NCBI GenBank assembly: GCA_051846895.1
Contig: JBPYCQ010000005.1
Coordinates: forward strand, 186,001 to 250,000
Origin: CALKAL01 sp051846895
GTDB taxonomy: Bacteria > Bacillota > Bacilli > Bacillales > Alkalibacillaceae
DNA length: 64,000 bases
Direction of reading: 5' to 3'
Positions 17,176 to 25,417 of the stretch are shown piece after piece. Position 1 is the stretch's first letter. Each line of letters opens with the position of its first letter. The position numbers and the translations under genes are program-made. Below the pieces are notes generated by a model. It saw only the letters and a list, made by a program, of their open reading frames with translations. It was not told the origin of the DNA and did no database searches.

Positions 17176-18318
17176 TTATAAAGTATTCGGTATAAATAGA
17201 TCGCCCTTCATAATACGTCTTGCGTGGCGATCTAATGTAATAGCTGCTATATCATTTTTATCATTTGTTAAAGTCACCTTTACAGATGCAACGCCATTAG
17301 CATGTCCAATTCTGACAGTATATTGATTGTTACTTTCATCATAATGTATATTCTGATTGGCAACTGAATTTGGTATGGTTCCTTCTAATAATACAGCTGA
17401 TGCTATATTCATTAGACCACTTACTGCAAAGGAACTATGGATTCGACCAACAGAAGTCATCTTGGCTACGATATCAACTTGATCTGATTTAATGAGTTCA
17501 CCATTGACAGTCTTATAATCTTGAGGTTTTGATACAAACGCCATTTTAGGTACTGCTTCAGAAACGTTATTTATATCTTCGGCAAGTCCAACTTGAACAG
17601 CAACATTTCGACGAACCTCTTCAAATCGTTTCATAAAAGCATTATCAGCTTCTAAATCATTTTTTTGTTCATTTCCTTTTAAACCAAATGAAGAAGCACT
17701 TACATACCCAAATGGATTGACCACATCAACGAAGGAAACTTCTAAAGCTCCTTCAGTAGTTTGTAATTCACACTTTTTTCCGATTGGTAAACTACTACCT
17801 GTAGTGGCTCCTCCTGGGTTTAAAATATCTACAACAATCTTAGCTCCCGGGTTTCTCAAACCTGACATATAAAAATCGCCGTTAACTTTTGTATGGCCAT
17901 TTTCAGTTGGAATTTTTATGCTTAAATATTTTTTTATATTCGTATTATAAACGCGGACTTCAGTAATTGGTTCAGTAGCTTTTACTAATCCTTCATCAAC
18001 AGCAAAAGCTCCAGCAGCAGACATTAAATTTCCACACGTCCCATTGTAATCTACAATATTTTCATTCAAGCCTAATTGAACAAACGTATAATTAACATCT
18101 GCATTTGGATCATCTGAAGGGGACATAATAGCAACCTTGCTAGTATGAGAAGTTCCGCCTCCAAGACCATCGACGTGTGTCGGGTCATATGAACCAATGG
18201 CATGGATAAATATTTTTCGACGCAAGTTTAAATCTTTCGGCAAATCCTTTTCGTGAAAAAAAACACCTCTACTTGTTCCGCCTCTATATACAATACAAGG
18301 AATAGTATTCTGATTCAT
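17176..18318 (-). CDS. prpF: PrpF-family aconitate/methylaconitate isomerase
   Basis: PrpF proteins isomerise 2-methylaconitate; close relatives act on other unsaturated tricarboxylates or oxalomesaconate. The 380 residues show the two-domain diaminopimelate-epimerase-like pattern: YRGGTSRGVFF at the N-terminus, DGLGGGTSHTSKVAI, the Cys-containing YNGTCGNLMSAAGAFA, and NPGGATTGSSLP in the second half. The start is ATG 18318, eight bases from GGAGG; the TTG at 18324 is too close. It is divergent from the GntR regulator and faces the same operon as a transporter and methylisocitrate lyase. The exact substrate is not decided. Confidence 0.85.
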   Translation of the reverse strand: MNQNTIPCIVYRGGTSRGVFFHEKDLPKDLNLRRKIFIHAIGSYDPTHVDGLGGGTSHTSKVAIMSPSDDPNADVNYTFVQLGLNENIVDYNGTCGNLMSAAGAFAVDEGLVKATEPITEVRVYNTNIKKYLSIKIPTENGHTKVNGDFYMSGLRNPGAKIVVDILNPGGATTGSSLPIGKKCELQTTEGALEVSFVDVVNPFGYVSASSFGLKGNEQKNDLEADNAFMKRFEEVRRNVAVQVGLAEDINNVSEAVPKMAFVSKPQDYKTVNGELIKSDQVDIVAKMTSVGRIHSSFAVSGLMNIASAVLLEGTIPNSVANQNIHYDESNNQYTVRIGHANGVASVKVTLTNDKNDIAAITLDRHARRIMKGDLFIPNTL

Positions 18319-18395
18319 ATTCAAACCTCCAATTAAAAAAGAGTAAATAAATTGTTGAAATAATTTTAATGTTAGTATATCATGAATATTACATT

Positions 18396-18416
18396 ATGTA
18401 TAATGTATACAAAATT
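18396..18416. promoter_or_regulatory. Putative GntR operator between divergent prpF and gntR
   Basis: The palindrome TGTATACA (18404-18411) lies in the divergent intergenic region, preceded by a related TATGTATAAT. GT-N2-AC spaced half-sites are typical of FadR/VanR-type GntR regulators. Binding is inference. Confidence 0.5.
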
Positions 18417-18436
18417 CAAAAGGGGAGGGGGAACAA

Positions 18437-19078
18437 TTGACTTTAGGAAGAATTAAAAAGAAAAGTATTAGTGATCTAACATACGAACAACTTAAAGAGT
18501 CGATCATTAAAGGATATTTAGTACCTGAACAGAGACTAAATGAGGTGGAACTAGCTGAAAAGTTAGGAGTAAGCAGAACACCAATAAGAGACGCATTGAC
18601 TCTTTTACAAAAAGAAGGTTGGATTGTTAAGAGAAATAGCAAATTATTTGTTGCTCCTGTTTTAAAAGAAGAAGTGAAAAATTTATTTTTTATTAGAGAG
18701 TATTTGGAAGCGTTATCACTAAACCAGGCTATGCTGAATAAGGACGACGAATTTGTTAATCAATTAGAAGAGATTAATGAAAAACTAACTTCAGACAGTA
18801 ACCCTAATAAGGTTGTTGATTATGGTCAGGAATTCCATGATTTGATTTTAAAACAAGCAAACAATCCAATTTTGGAAAGAATATTACAAGAGATAGAAGA
18901 AAGAATTGAATTTTATCGCCGATTGAGTGTTAGCAAAGTAGAAGGAAGATCTAAAAAGGCGTTGGAAGAGCATAAAGAAATAATTGCAGCTATTCGTAAT
19001 GACAATATTCAAGAAGCGGAAGAAGCTATGCGAAAACATATTCAAAATAGCTATAAAAATATTATTCTAAGCAATTAA
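18437..19078 (+). CDS. GntR family regulator, FadR/FCD subfamily
   Basis: A 213-residue repressor-type regulator, likely controlling the adjacent tricarboxylate genes. The winged helix (about 10-75) has LTYEQLKESIIKGYLVPEQR and the recognition segment EKLGVSRTPIRDALTLLQKEG. The C-terminal all-helical FCD ligand domain shows the metal-site pattern with EFHDLIL and H residues near 130 and 180-200. The start is TTG 18437 after AGGGGAGGGGG. It is 22 bases ahead of the substrate-binding protein gene and divergent from prpF. Confidence 0.88.
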   Translation: MTLGRIKKKSISDLTYEQLKESIIKGYLVPEQRLNEVELAEKLGVSRTPIRDALTLLQKEGWIVKRNSKLFVAPVLKEEVKNLFFIREYLEALSLNQAMLNKDDEFVNQLEEINEKLTSDSNPNKVVDYGQEFHDLILKQANNPILERILQEIEERIEFYRRLSVSKVEGRSKKALEEHKEIIAAIRNDNIQEAEEAMRKHIQNSYKNIILSN

Positions 19079-19100
19079 CATAACACAGGAGGGAATAAGC

Positions 19101-20108
19101 ATGTTTAAATTTAGAAATTGGGTAATAATCGGTTTAATCGTTTCATTATTAGCATTAGCAGCATGTGGTGATGACAAAGCTTCAGATGATAAGGATGGAA
19201 GTGATTGGCCACATAAAACCACAACATTTGTTTTACCATTTGATGCAGGTGGTAGTTTAGATACGATGATTAGAGGAATGATTCCTCACCTAGAGAAAGA
19301 GTTAGATACTAAGTTTACAGTTGATAACCGACCTGGTGCAGCGACACAAATTGGAACAACAGTATTCCATAATAGTAAAGATGATGGTTCATACTTATTC
19401 GCAGGAACACAATTATATTTCAGTGCAACAATGGTTCTTCAAGACGCTGAGTATGATATCGATGATTTTGCTATGGTAAACGTTGAGCAATTTGACCCAA
19501 TTACAATTACCGTACCAAAAGATTCACAATTTGAAACATTTGCAGATCTAATCGAATATGCAAAAGCAAATCCAGGTGAATTGAGCTACTCAACAGTATT
19601 CGGTGGACCACTTCATTTAACTGGTGTGTTATTAGAGGACAAACTTGGTATTGAATTAAAACCAGTATTTTATGATGGTGGAGGCGAGATGCGTAACGCA
19701 TTACTCGGTGACCATGTTGACTTTATGATCGGAAACTCGAATGGAGATACAGCGATTGCTGATAACGTACGCGTACTTGCAACTGCAACGGATGAAGTAT
19801 CAGAGCTATGGCCTGATGCAGAACCTATAAATGTCGCTTTAGAACCATATGGTGTTAAAGTTCCACATGTAGGGTCTGTAAGATTTATTGCTGTTCATCA
19901 ATCTTTTAAAGAAAATCATCCTGAACGTTTTGATGCTTTAGTTAAAGCTTACGAAAACATGTTCAATAGTGAAGAGTATCAAAAGCATCTTGAAGACACT
20001 GGTGCTATCGTTGTAAGTAAGTTCCGTGGTCCTGAAGAGAGTGACCGTATGAATAAAGAATTACATGACTTAATCGTAGAATATCAAGACGAATTAAAAG
20101 CTGAATAA
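19101..20108 (+). CDS. tctC: Tripartite tricarboxylate transporter, substrate-binding lipoprotein TctC
   Basis: Extracytoplasmic binding protein of a tripartite tricarboxylate transporter; 335 residues with a signal peptide and lipobox LAAC at about residue 22. The family pattern is clear: TFVLPFDAGGSLDTMIRGM, VDNRPGAATQIGTTV, GGPLHLTGVLLE, then LLGDHVDFMIGN. The RBS AGGAGGG precedes ATG. A strong hairpin terminator lies between it and tctB, probably letting the binding protein be made in excess over the membrane parts. Confidence 0.92.
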   Translation: MFKFRNWVIIGLIVSLLALAACGDDKASDDKDGSDWPHKTTTFVLPFDAGGSLDTMIRGMIPHLEKELDTKFTVDNRPGAATQIGTTVFHNSKDDGSYLFAGTQLYFSATMVLQDAEYDIDDFAMVNVEQFDPITITVPKDSQFETFADLIEYAKANPGELSYSTVFGGPLHLTGVLLEDKLGIELKPVFYDGGGEMRNALLGDHVDFMIGNSNGDTAIADNVRVLATATDEVSELWPDAEPINVALEPYGVKVPHVGSVRFIAVHQSFKENHPERFDALVKAYENMFNSEEYQKHLEDTGAIVVSKFRGPEESDRMNKELHDLIVEYQDELKAE

Positions 20109-20148
20109 TTTGACCGAAGTTTATACTGCTTTTATTTGAAAGTAATAA

Positions 20149-20200
20149 ACAACTAGTCACTTCTTAATCCTTCAGTTAAGAAGTGACCAGTTGTATTTTT
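20149..20200 (+). terminator. Intra-operon terminator/attenuator between tctC and tctB
   Basis: Long stem: ACAACT-GTCACTTCTTAA pairs with TTAAGAAGTGAC-AGTTGT, followed by ATTTTTAA. The genes continue on the same strand 52 bases later, so it probably reduces rather than stops read-through. Confidence 0.88.
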
Positions 20201-20252
20201 AATTTAATATGATAATTGGTAAATTTTACGCTCCACAAAAGGAGGGAAAACA

Positions 20253-20756
20253 TTGAAAAACGAAAGAACTATGAGATTAATTAATAGATTAATTGCCCCA
20301 TCAACCATTTTTTTATTTGTTTTAATTTATTATTTTGAAGTGAGCGATTTATCTGATGGTAACTTACTTCTTATTAGGCCAATTTTTTGGGTGATGGTTG
20401 TCTTATATCCAGCCGTGCTACTCATCGAGATAAAAAAATGGAAGAATACAGACTTTAGTCAATTAGAAAAAACGTCGGATGATGACGAGACGGAATTTGA
20501 CGAAAATTATGAGATTAACTCAAAAGTCACTCCGAAGTTATTAATTTATATTACGTCTATTGCTCTATATTTAATTTTGTTACCTTATTTAGGTTTCATC
20601 CTAGTATCATTAATCTTTTTACCAAGTCTATTATTTGTATTCGGAACAAAAGATATAAAATTATTAATTGCAATTCCTGTCATCGTTACTTTAGTTATTT
20701 ATTTATTATTTGATACTTGGTTAGGCATTCCATTACCTAAAGGATTCTTTGGTTAA
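20253..20756 (+). CDS. tctB: Tripartite tricarboxylate transporter, small membrane subunit TctB
   Basis: A 167-residue membrane protein with four predicted helices (about 14-29, 40-56, 93-125, 133-157) and a charged loop (about 60-90). Length, topology and position directly before tctA identify it; TctB sequences are weakly conserved. The start is TTG 20253 after AAAGGAGGG. The tctA start follows 16 bases after its stop. Confidence 0.85.
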   Translation: MKNERTMRLINRLIAPSTIFLFVLIYYFEVSDLSDGNLLLIRPIFWVMVVLYPAVLLIEIKKWKNTDFSQLEKTSDDDETEFDENYEINSKVTPKLLIYITSIALYLILLPYLGFILVSLIFLPSLLFVFGTKDIKLLIAIPVIVTLVIYLLFDTWLGIPLPKGFFG

Positions 20757-20771
20757 GAAAGGAGGAATATT

Positions 20772-22274
20772 ATGATCGATTGGGGATCACTTTCAGATGG
20801 TATAGCCATGTTTCTTGAATGGCAAAACTTATTTCTTATTATAATTGGTCTATCGTTTGGGGTCATACTAGCTGCTATTCCTGGATTTACGGGTTCATTA
20901 GGTATTGCTATTATGCTACCAATAACTTTTAGTATGGACCCATTACCGGCTTTAGTATTTTTACTATCTATTTATACAGGTGGATTGTACGGTGGAGCTA
21001 TTACAGCAATTTTATTAAATACTCCTGGTTCACCCGCAGCTGTAGCAACGACCCTTGATGGGTATGCAATGACTAGAAGAGGCTATGCGGCTAAGGCTTT
21101 GGGTCTATCAGTAGGAGCGTCTACAATTGGTGGTTTCATTGGAATTGCGGTATTAATAGTTATCATTCAACCACTTGCATCTTTTGCTTTAAAATTCGGG
21201 CCACCAGAAATGTTTATGATCGCAGTGTTCGGTTTAACAATTATTGCTTCTGTTAAAGGTGGAAGCTTTATCAAATCAATCTATGCAGGATTATTTGGGA
21301 TTTTATTAGGAACTATCGGGATGACTAGTTCAGGTGCTTTAAGGGGTACGTTCGGTAATGTTAACCTCATTGATGGAATTCCAATGATTCCAGCATTAAT
21401 TGGTTTGTTTGCAGTATCAGAGTTATTTTTCTTACTAGATAAAGATTATGTAGCGTCTAAAAAGATGGATAATATTAACGCTAGACAAATAATAAACGGC
21501 GTTAAATCAGTATTTAAATATCCGATTAACGTATTCCGCTCAAGTGCTATAGGGGTATTTATCGGAGCATTACCAGCAGCAGGTTCTACGGTTGCTAGTC
21601 TGGTAAGTTATAATGAAGCAAAACGAGCAAGTAAAAATCCAGATAAATTTGGTAAAGGTAGTGAAGAAGGAATTGTAGCTGCCGAATCAGCAAATAATGC
21701 ATCTGAAGGTGGAGCTCTAGCTACTCTATTAGTGTTAGGTATTCCTGGTAGTGCATCAACAGCTATGCTTCTAGGTGCTATCATCATGCAAGGCTGGGTT
21801 CCTGGACCACGCTTGTTTATTGATCATTCAGATGTTCTATATGGTGTAATTTTTTCAGAATTGATTCAGGAAGTTCTTCTCTTATTTGTCGGTGGAGCTT
21901 TTGCGATTCTTGCGGGTAGAGTTATTAATGTCCCAACAAGAATATTAATTCCAATTATTACACTGTTTGCAATTATCGGTTCATTTGCCGTTAGAATTTC
22001 AGTGTTTGACGCCTTCTTAGTATTTATTTTTGGTGTCATTGGCTGGTATTTAAGAAAAAATGATTATCCAACTATTGCAGTTGTACTTGGGTTAATATTA
22101 GGCCCAATAGCAGACCAAGAATTAGCTAGAACTGTCCAGTTATTTGGAGACCAAGCTTTATTATCTTTTGTACAACGTCCAATTAGTTTGGCAATTTTAA
22201 TTATTACTATTTTAGGTGTTGTCTTCTCGACATTATTTAATAAAAAACAAAAGAAATTGAAGACACAATCATAA
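20772..22274 (+). CDS. tctA: Tripartite tricarboxylate transporter, large membrane subunit TctA
   Basis: The 12-helix permease subunit, 500 residues. TctA signatures are present: PGFTGSLGIAIMLPITFSMD, GGLYGGAITAILLNTPGSPA, SASTAMLLGAI, and ALPAAGSTVASLVSY with ANNASEGGALATLLVLGIPG. The RBS AAAGGAGG precedes ATG. It works with TctB and TctC to import a tricarboxylate, with the ion gradient as likely driving force. Clustering with PrpF and PrpB homologues points to a methylated or unsaturated tricarboxylate. Confidence 0.93.
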   Translation: MIDWGSLSDGIAMFLEWQNLFLIIIGLSFGVILAAIPGFTGSLGIAIMLPITFSMDPLPALVFLLSIYTGGLYGGAITAILLNTPGSPAAVATTLDGYAMTRRGYAAKALGLSVGASTIGGFIGIAVLIVIIQPLASFALKFGPPEMFMIAVFGLTIIASVKGGSFIKSIYAGLFGILLGTIGMTSSGALRGTFGNVNLIDGIPMIPALIGLFAVSELFFLLDKDYVASKKMDNINARQIINGVKSVFKYPINVFRSSAIGVFIGALPAAGSTVASLVSYNEAKRASKNPDKFGKGSEEGIVAAESANNASEGGALATLLVLGIPGSASTAMLLGAIIMQGWVPGPRLFIDHSDVLYGVIFSELIQEVLLLFVGGAFAILAGRVINVPTRILIPIITLFAIIGSFAVRISVFDAFLVFIFGVIGWYLRKNDYPTIAVVLGLILGPIADQELARTVQLFGDQALLSFVQRPISLAILIITILGVVFSTLFNKKQKKLKTQS

Positions 22275-22286
22275 AGAGGGGATTCA

Positions 22287-22358
22287 AATGATTTTGTGCA
22301 AAAAAATATCGCATCACTCCCAAAACACTTGCAAATTAGTAAATTCAAATGACATTTA
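22287..22358 (+). CDS. Possible 23-residue leader peptide overlapping the next start codon
   Basis: ATG 22287 has an excellent ribosome site (AAAGAGGGG) and opens a 23-codon frame that ends TAA at 22356-22358, ten bases inside the following gene. The following gene has no good ribosome site of its own. The words ATTCAAATGA occur at 22281 and again at 22343, so a 62-bp insertion or duplication seems to have moved the original ribosome site away. Translation of this peptide, with coupling to the next gene, is inferred. Confidence 0.4.
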
Positions 22359-22870
22359 ATATTATTCTATTTATTACTGTTACTCTAATAGGTGGATATT
22401 TAGGTTATAAATCTAAATTTCCACTTGGAGTAGTTATTGGGTCAATGCTAGCAGTAGGATTATTTAAATACTTTGGAATCTTAACGTTAGAAAGATCCAC
22501 TGCTATATCTTTTAGTGTGCAAGTCTCATTGGGAGCTATATTAGGACTGTCATTAATTAAGTTAAATAAAAAACAAGTCATTTCACTTGGGAAGAGTGTA
22601 TTAGTTGTAATTGCCTTTGTACTTATATTTACACTGTGTGCTGGGATTGTTGTCAGTTACTTAACAGGATTTGATGAAGTCTTGTCCATTTTAACTGTCG
22701 CACCTGGTGCAGTTGTTGAAGTTGCAACTATTGCCGAAGCATTAAATCTAGATTCCCCTTCAGTTGTATTAGTCCATCTAGTACGAGTGATTGTGATTAT
22801 GTCTTTATTTCCTTTTTTAATGAAGCTAGCAATAAAAATTAGTAAAAAAGAAAAGTGTGAAACAGAATGA
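22349..22870 (+). CDS. AbrB-type membrane protein, first half-length unit
   Basis: A 173-residue membrane protein of the family misnamed AbrB regulator (putative ammonia-monooxygenase-like membrane family); it has nothing to do with the DNA-binding AbrB. It begins with GGYLGYKSKFPLGVVIGSMLA and carries SVQVSLGAILGLSL, then the conserved APGAVVEVATIAEAL and VHLVRVIVIMSLFPF. Standard members are about 350 residues with an internal duplication; here each half is a separate gene. Its stop overlaps the start of the next half by four bases. The ribosome site is displaced by a 62-bp segment. Confidence 0.8.
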   Translation: MTFNIILFITVTLIGGYLGYKSKFPLGVVIGSMLAVGLFKYFGILTLERSTAISFSVQVSLGAILGLSLIKLNKKQVISLGKSVLVVIAFVLIFTLCAGIVVSYLTGFDEVLSILTVAPGAVVEVATIAEALNLDSPSVVLVHLVRVIVIMSLFPFLMKLAIKISKKEKCETE

Positions 22871-23352
22871 AAAAGTGGCTGTTAGTGATTGTTTTAGCGT
22901 TATTAGGTGGATACTTAGGCTATTTATCAAACTTCCCGTTAGGAACATTGTTAGGGTCTTTATTTGCAGTAGGAAGTATTCAATTTGTGAAAAAAAACTT
23001 ACCAATAGTTCCAGTTAACGTGAAGAAAGCGATCCAAAGTGTTATTGGTGGAAGTATTGGGTTAGCATTCACAACACACACTTTCGATTCACTAACTTCA
23101 ATATGGAAGTTAGCTATTATCGTTCCAGTCTTACAAATTTTATTTGCATTTGTTTTGACAATCATTTTATACAAAATTTTTCATTTTGATATTGTCACTT
23201 CCTTTTGTAGTTCAGCTCCTGCTGGAATGAGCGAAATTACGATTATTTCTGAAGATTATGGAGCAAATATGCCAGTAGTTATCATGATTCATACAGTCAG
23301 AGTTGTCGTGATTGTAACAGGAATCCCGTTAATTATCTTATTGTTTCAATAG
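22867..23352 (+). CDS. AbrB-type membrane protein, second half-length unit
   Basis: A 161-residue membrane protein homologous to its upstream neighbour: GGYLGYLSNFPLGTLLGSLFA, QSVIGGSIGLAF, SSAPAGMSEITIISEDYG and IHTVRVVVIVTGIP align with the same segments there. ATG 22867 overlaps the previous gene (ATGA), so the two are translationally coupled and probably form a heterodimer equal to one full-length protein. A transport or export role for the substrate of this island is a guess. Confidence 0.8.
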   Translation: MKKWLLVIVLALLGGYLGYLSNFPLGTLLGSLFAVGSIQFVKKNLPIVPVNVKKAIQSVIGGSIGLAFTTHTFDSLTSIWKLAIIVPVLQILFAFVLTIILYKIFHFDIVTSFCSSAPAGMSEITIISEDYGANMPVVIMIHTVRVVVIVTGIPLIILLFQ

Positions 23353-23406
23353 AATGTAATGCATAAAAATAAGACGTATTTTTAATAAATAGAGAGGTGA
23401 ATCATC

Positions 23407-24321
23407 ATGACATGGATTATTTCGGAACAAAAAACGCAGAAAGAATTGGCTGAACAATTTTTACATGAAATTAAAGGGGAAAACATTGTAAAAATTATAG
23501 GGACACATGACGCAATGGCAGGTTTGGTAGCTAGACGCGTTGGGTTCACAGCATTATATTTATCAGGTGGTGCATTTACAGCAAGTAAAGGAATTCCTGA
23601 TATTGGTCTTTTAAATTCAACTGAAGTAGCAGAAAGAGCGAAAGAAATTGTAAGAGCAACTAACCTTCCAATATTAGTTGATATCGATCATGGCTTTGGT
23701 GGTCCATTAAATGTTGCTAGAACGGTTAAAGAAATGGAAGAAGCAAAAGTCGCTGCGGTACAGATCGAAGACCAAAAGATACCTAAAAAATGTGGGCATT
23801 TAAATGGGAAGCAATTAGTAACAACAGAAGAAATGGTTGAAAAAATTAAAATGATTAAACAAATTACCCCAAGCATGGTTGTTGTCGCTCGTACAGATGC
23901 ACACGGTGTATACGGCATGGATGAAGCATTAAAACGTGCTAAAGCATATGAAGAAGCAGGTGCAGATGCTATTTTCCCTGAGGCAATAACAAAAGAAGAG
24001 GAATTTAAAAAATTTGCAGAACATGTACATGTCCCATTATTAGCGAACATGACTGAGTTTGGAAGAACTCCATATTATACAGCAGAAGAATTCAAGAACA
24101 TGGGATATGCAATGGTGCTTTATCCAGTGACATCTTTACGTGTTGCAGCAAAAGCATATGAACGAGCATTTGAAGAAATATTTAATAAAGGAACACAAAA
24201 AGACATACTTGATGATATGCAATCAAGAAAAGATTTGTATGACACTATTAAATTAGAAAAGTATGAAGAGCTTGATAACAGTATCTCAAAAACAGAATTA
24301 CCTACAATCGGTGAAGAGTAA
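23407..24321 (+). CDS. prpB: Methylisocitrate lyase family protein (PrpB-like)
   Basis: Isocitrate-lyase superfamily enzyme; PrpB cleaves 2-methylisocitrate to pyruvate and succinate. The 304 residues show YLSGGAFTASKGIPDIGLL, the metal-site motif DIDHGFGG, the catalytic loop KKCGHLNGK (about Cys129) and ARTDA. These match PrpB rather than true isocitrate lyase, which is longer. The RBS GAGAGGTG precedes ATG. prpC and prpD are not in the window, so the pathway is incomplete here. Related lyases act on dimethylmalate or other acids, so the substrate remains open. Confidence 0.85.
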   Translation: MTWIISEQKTQKELAEQFLHEIKGENIVKIIGTHDAMAGLVARRVGFTALYLSGGAFTASKGIPDIGLLNSTEVAERAKEIVRATNLPILVDIDHGFGGPLNVARTVKEMEEAKVAAVQIEDQKIPKKCGHLNGKQLVTTEEMVEKIKMIKQITPSMVVVARTDAHGVYGMDEALKRAKAYEEAGADAIFPEAITKEEEFKKFAEHVHVPLLANMTEFGRTPYYTAEEFKNMGYAMVLYPVTSLRVAAKAYERAFEEIFNKGTQKDILDDMQSRKDLYDTIKLEKYEELDNSISKTELPTIGEE

Positions 24322-24328
24322 ATATTTC

Positions 24329-24366
24329 AAGTCTGTATTCTAAAAATAGAATGCAGACTTTTTTAA
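24329..24366 (+). terminator. Rho-independent terminator of the tricarboxylate island
   Basis: AAGTCTG-ATTCT pairs with AGAAT-CAGACTT, followed by TTTTAATTTG. Confidence 0.9.
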
Positions 24367-24537
24367 TTTGTTCAATCACGAGTTAGCAATTTTATATAAA
24401 TGATTGGGATAAATAAAACGGCTAAAAGTACTATATTAAAAAGTCATGAGTCTTTTTACATTTCACTAAAAGTTCACACTTTTCCAAGCGATGAAGGTTG
24501 TAATGAAAAAGGCTTAAAAGTATAGTGGTATTATGAA

Positions 24538-24553
24538 ATGACTGACTGGTCAT
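24538..24553. promoter_or_regulatory. Putative TetR operator upstream of the efflux operon
   Basis: ATGACTGACTGGTCAT contains the inverted arms ATGAC and GTCAT, a typical TetR-family operator layout. It lies 27 bases ahead of the tetR-like start, overlapping the likely promoter, so autorepression is expected. Confidence 0.6.
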
Positions 24554-24579
24554 TCTATTTAAGAAAGGAGGCAGAAACA

Positions 24580-25413
24580 TTGCATCCGAAACAAAAACAA
24601 ATCATTGAAGTGAGTATTGACCTTTTTGCGAAGAAGGGCTTCCATGCAACCTCTGTTCAAGAAATTGTTGACCAGGCAAATGTCGCTAAAGGGTCATTTT
24701 ATAATTATTTTCAGTCAAAAGAAGATTTAGTTATCTCAATGTACGATTATTATTACGCTTTATTAATGAAAAAAATGTATGAGGTGAAGAATAAAGATAA
24801 TCCAAAGCAGTCGTTAGAAGCCCAGCTCAACATTTATTTCAAATTTTTACAAGACAATAAATCGTTAATCATTATGATGATGCGAGATCAAGTACCCCTC
24901 GGAAAAGACGTCGAAATTCTTATGGTCCGCTCAAAACAGCAAACATTTGAATGGGCTAAAGATATGATTCGTACGATTTACGGGGATGCGATTGTGCCGT
25001 ATGAATATGATGCCACTGTTTTATTCGAAGGGATGATCAAATCGTATTCAAATTGGCTCGTCGTTGATGAGAACTGTATAGATGTCGATTACTTACCAAA
25101 GTTTATCGTTAATATGCTCGATATTATTTGCATGAATTTAATCAATGGAGGCCATCAGCCGACAATTAAACACCTACCACATATTTTACATGCTGATGTC
25201 CTTTTATTAAATAAATTGAGACAAATGGTCCAAAGTGTTGTTACCGTCGAACAAGAAAAAGCACTGGAGGCCATTGATGTATTAGAGAAAGAACTCCAGA
25301 AAGAATCAAAACAAATGATTGTTCTGGAATCGATGCTGCTGCATTTGAGGAAGTATGATGCTCTAAAAGAAGAAGTGAAACAATTAGAAGAAATGTTAAA
25401 CATACGGGAGTGA
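24580..25413 (+). CDS. TetR family regulator of the RND efflux operon
   Basis: A 277-residue repressor. The TetR helix-turn-helix is at about 8-55: IIEVSIDLFAKKGFHATSVQ, then ANVAKGSFYNYFQSKEDLV. The ligand domain has an unusually long C-terminal part with heptad-like Leu/Glu pattern (about 225-277, probable coiled coil). TTG 24580 follows AAAGGAGG and is preferred to ATG 24538, which lies inside the putative operator. The adaptor gene follows after four bases, so regulator and pump are one operon. Confidence 0.88.
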   Translation: MHPKQKQIIEVSIDLFAKKGFHATSVQEIVDQANVAKGSFYNYFQSKEDLVISMYDYYYALLMKKMYEVKNKDNPKQSLEAQLNIYFKFLQDNKSLIIMMMRDQVPLGKDVEILMVRSKQQTFEWAKDMIRTIYGDAIVPYEYDATVLFEGMIKSYSNWLVVDENCIDVDYLPKFIVNMLDIICMNLINGGHQPTIKHLPHILHADVLLLNKLRQMVQSVVTVEQEKALEAIDVLEKELQKESKQMIVLESMLLHLRKYDALKEEVKQLEEMLNIRE

Positions 25414-25417
25414 TAAG

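Noticed and set aside
22349..23352. Reading the AbrB-type genes as transcriptional regulators, as the common database name implies
   Set aside because: Both are wholly hydrophobic membrane proteins without a DNA-binding domain.
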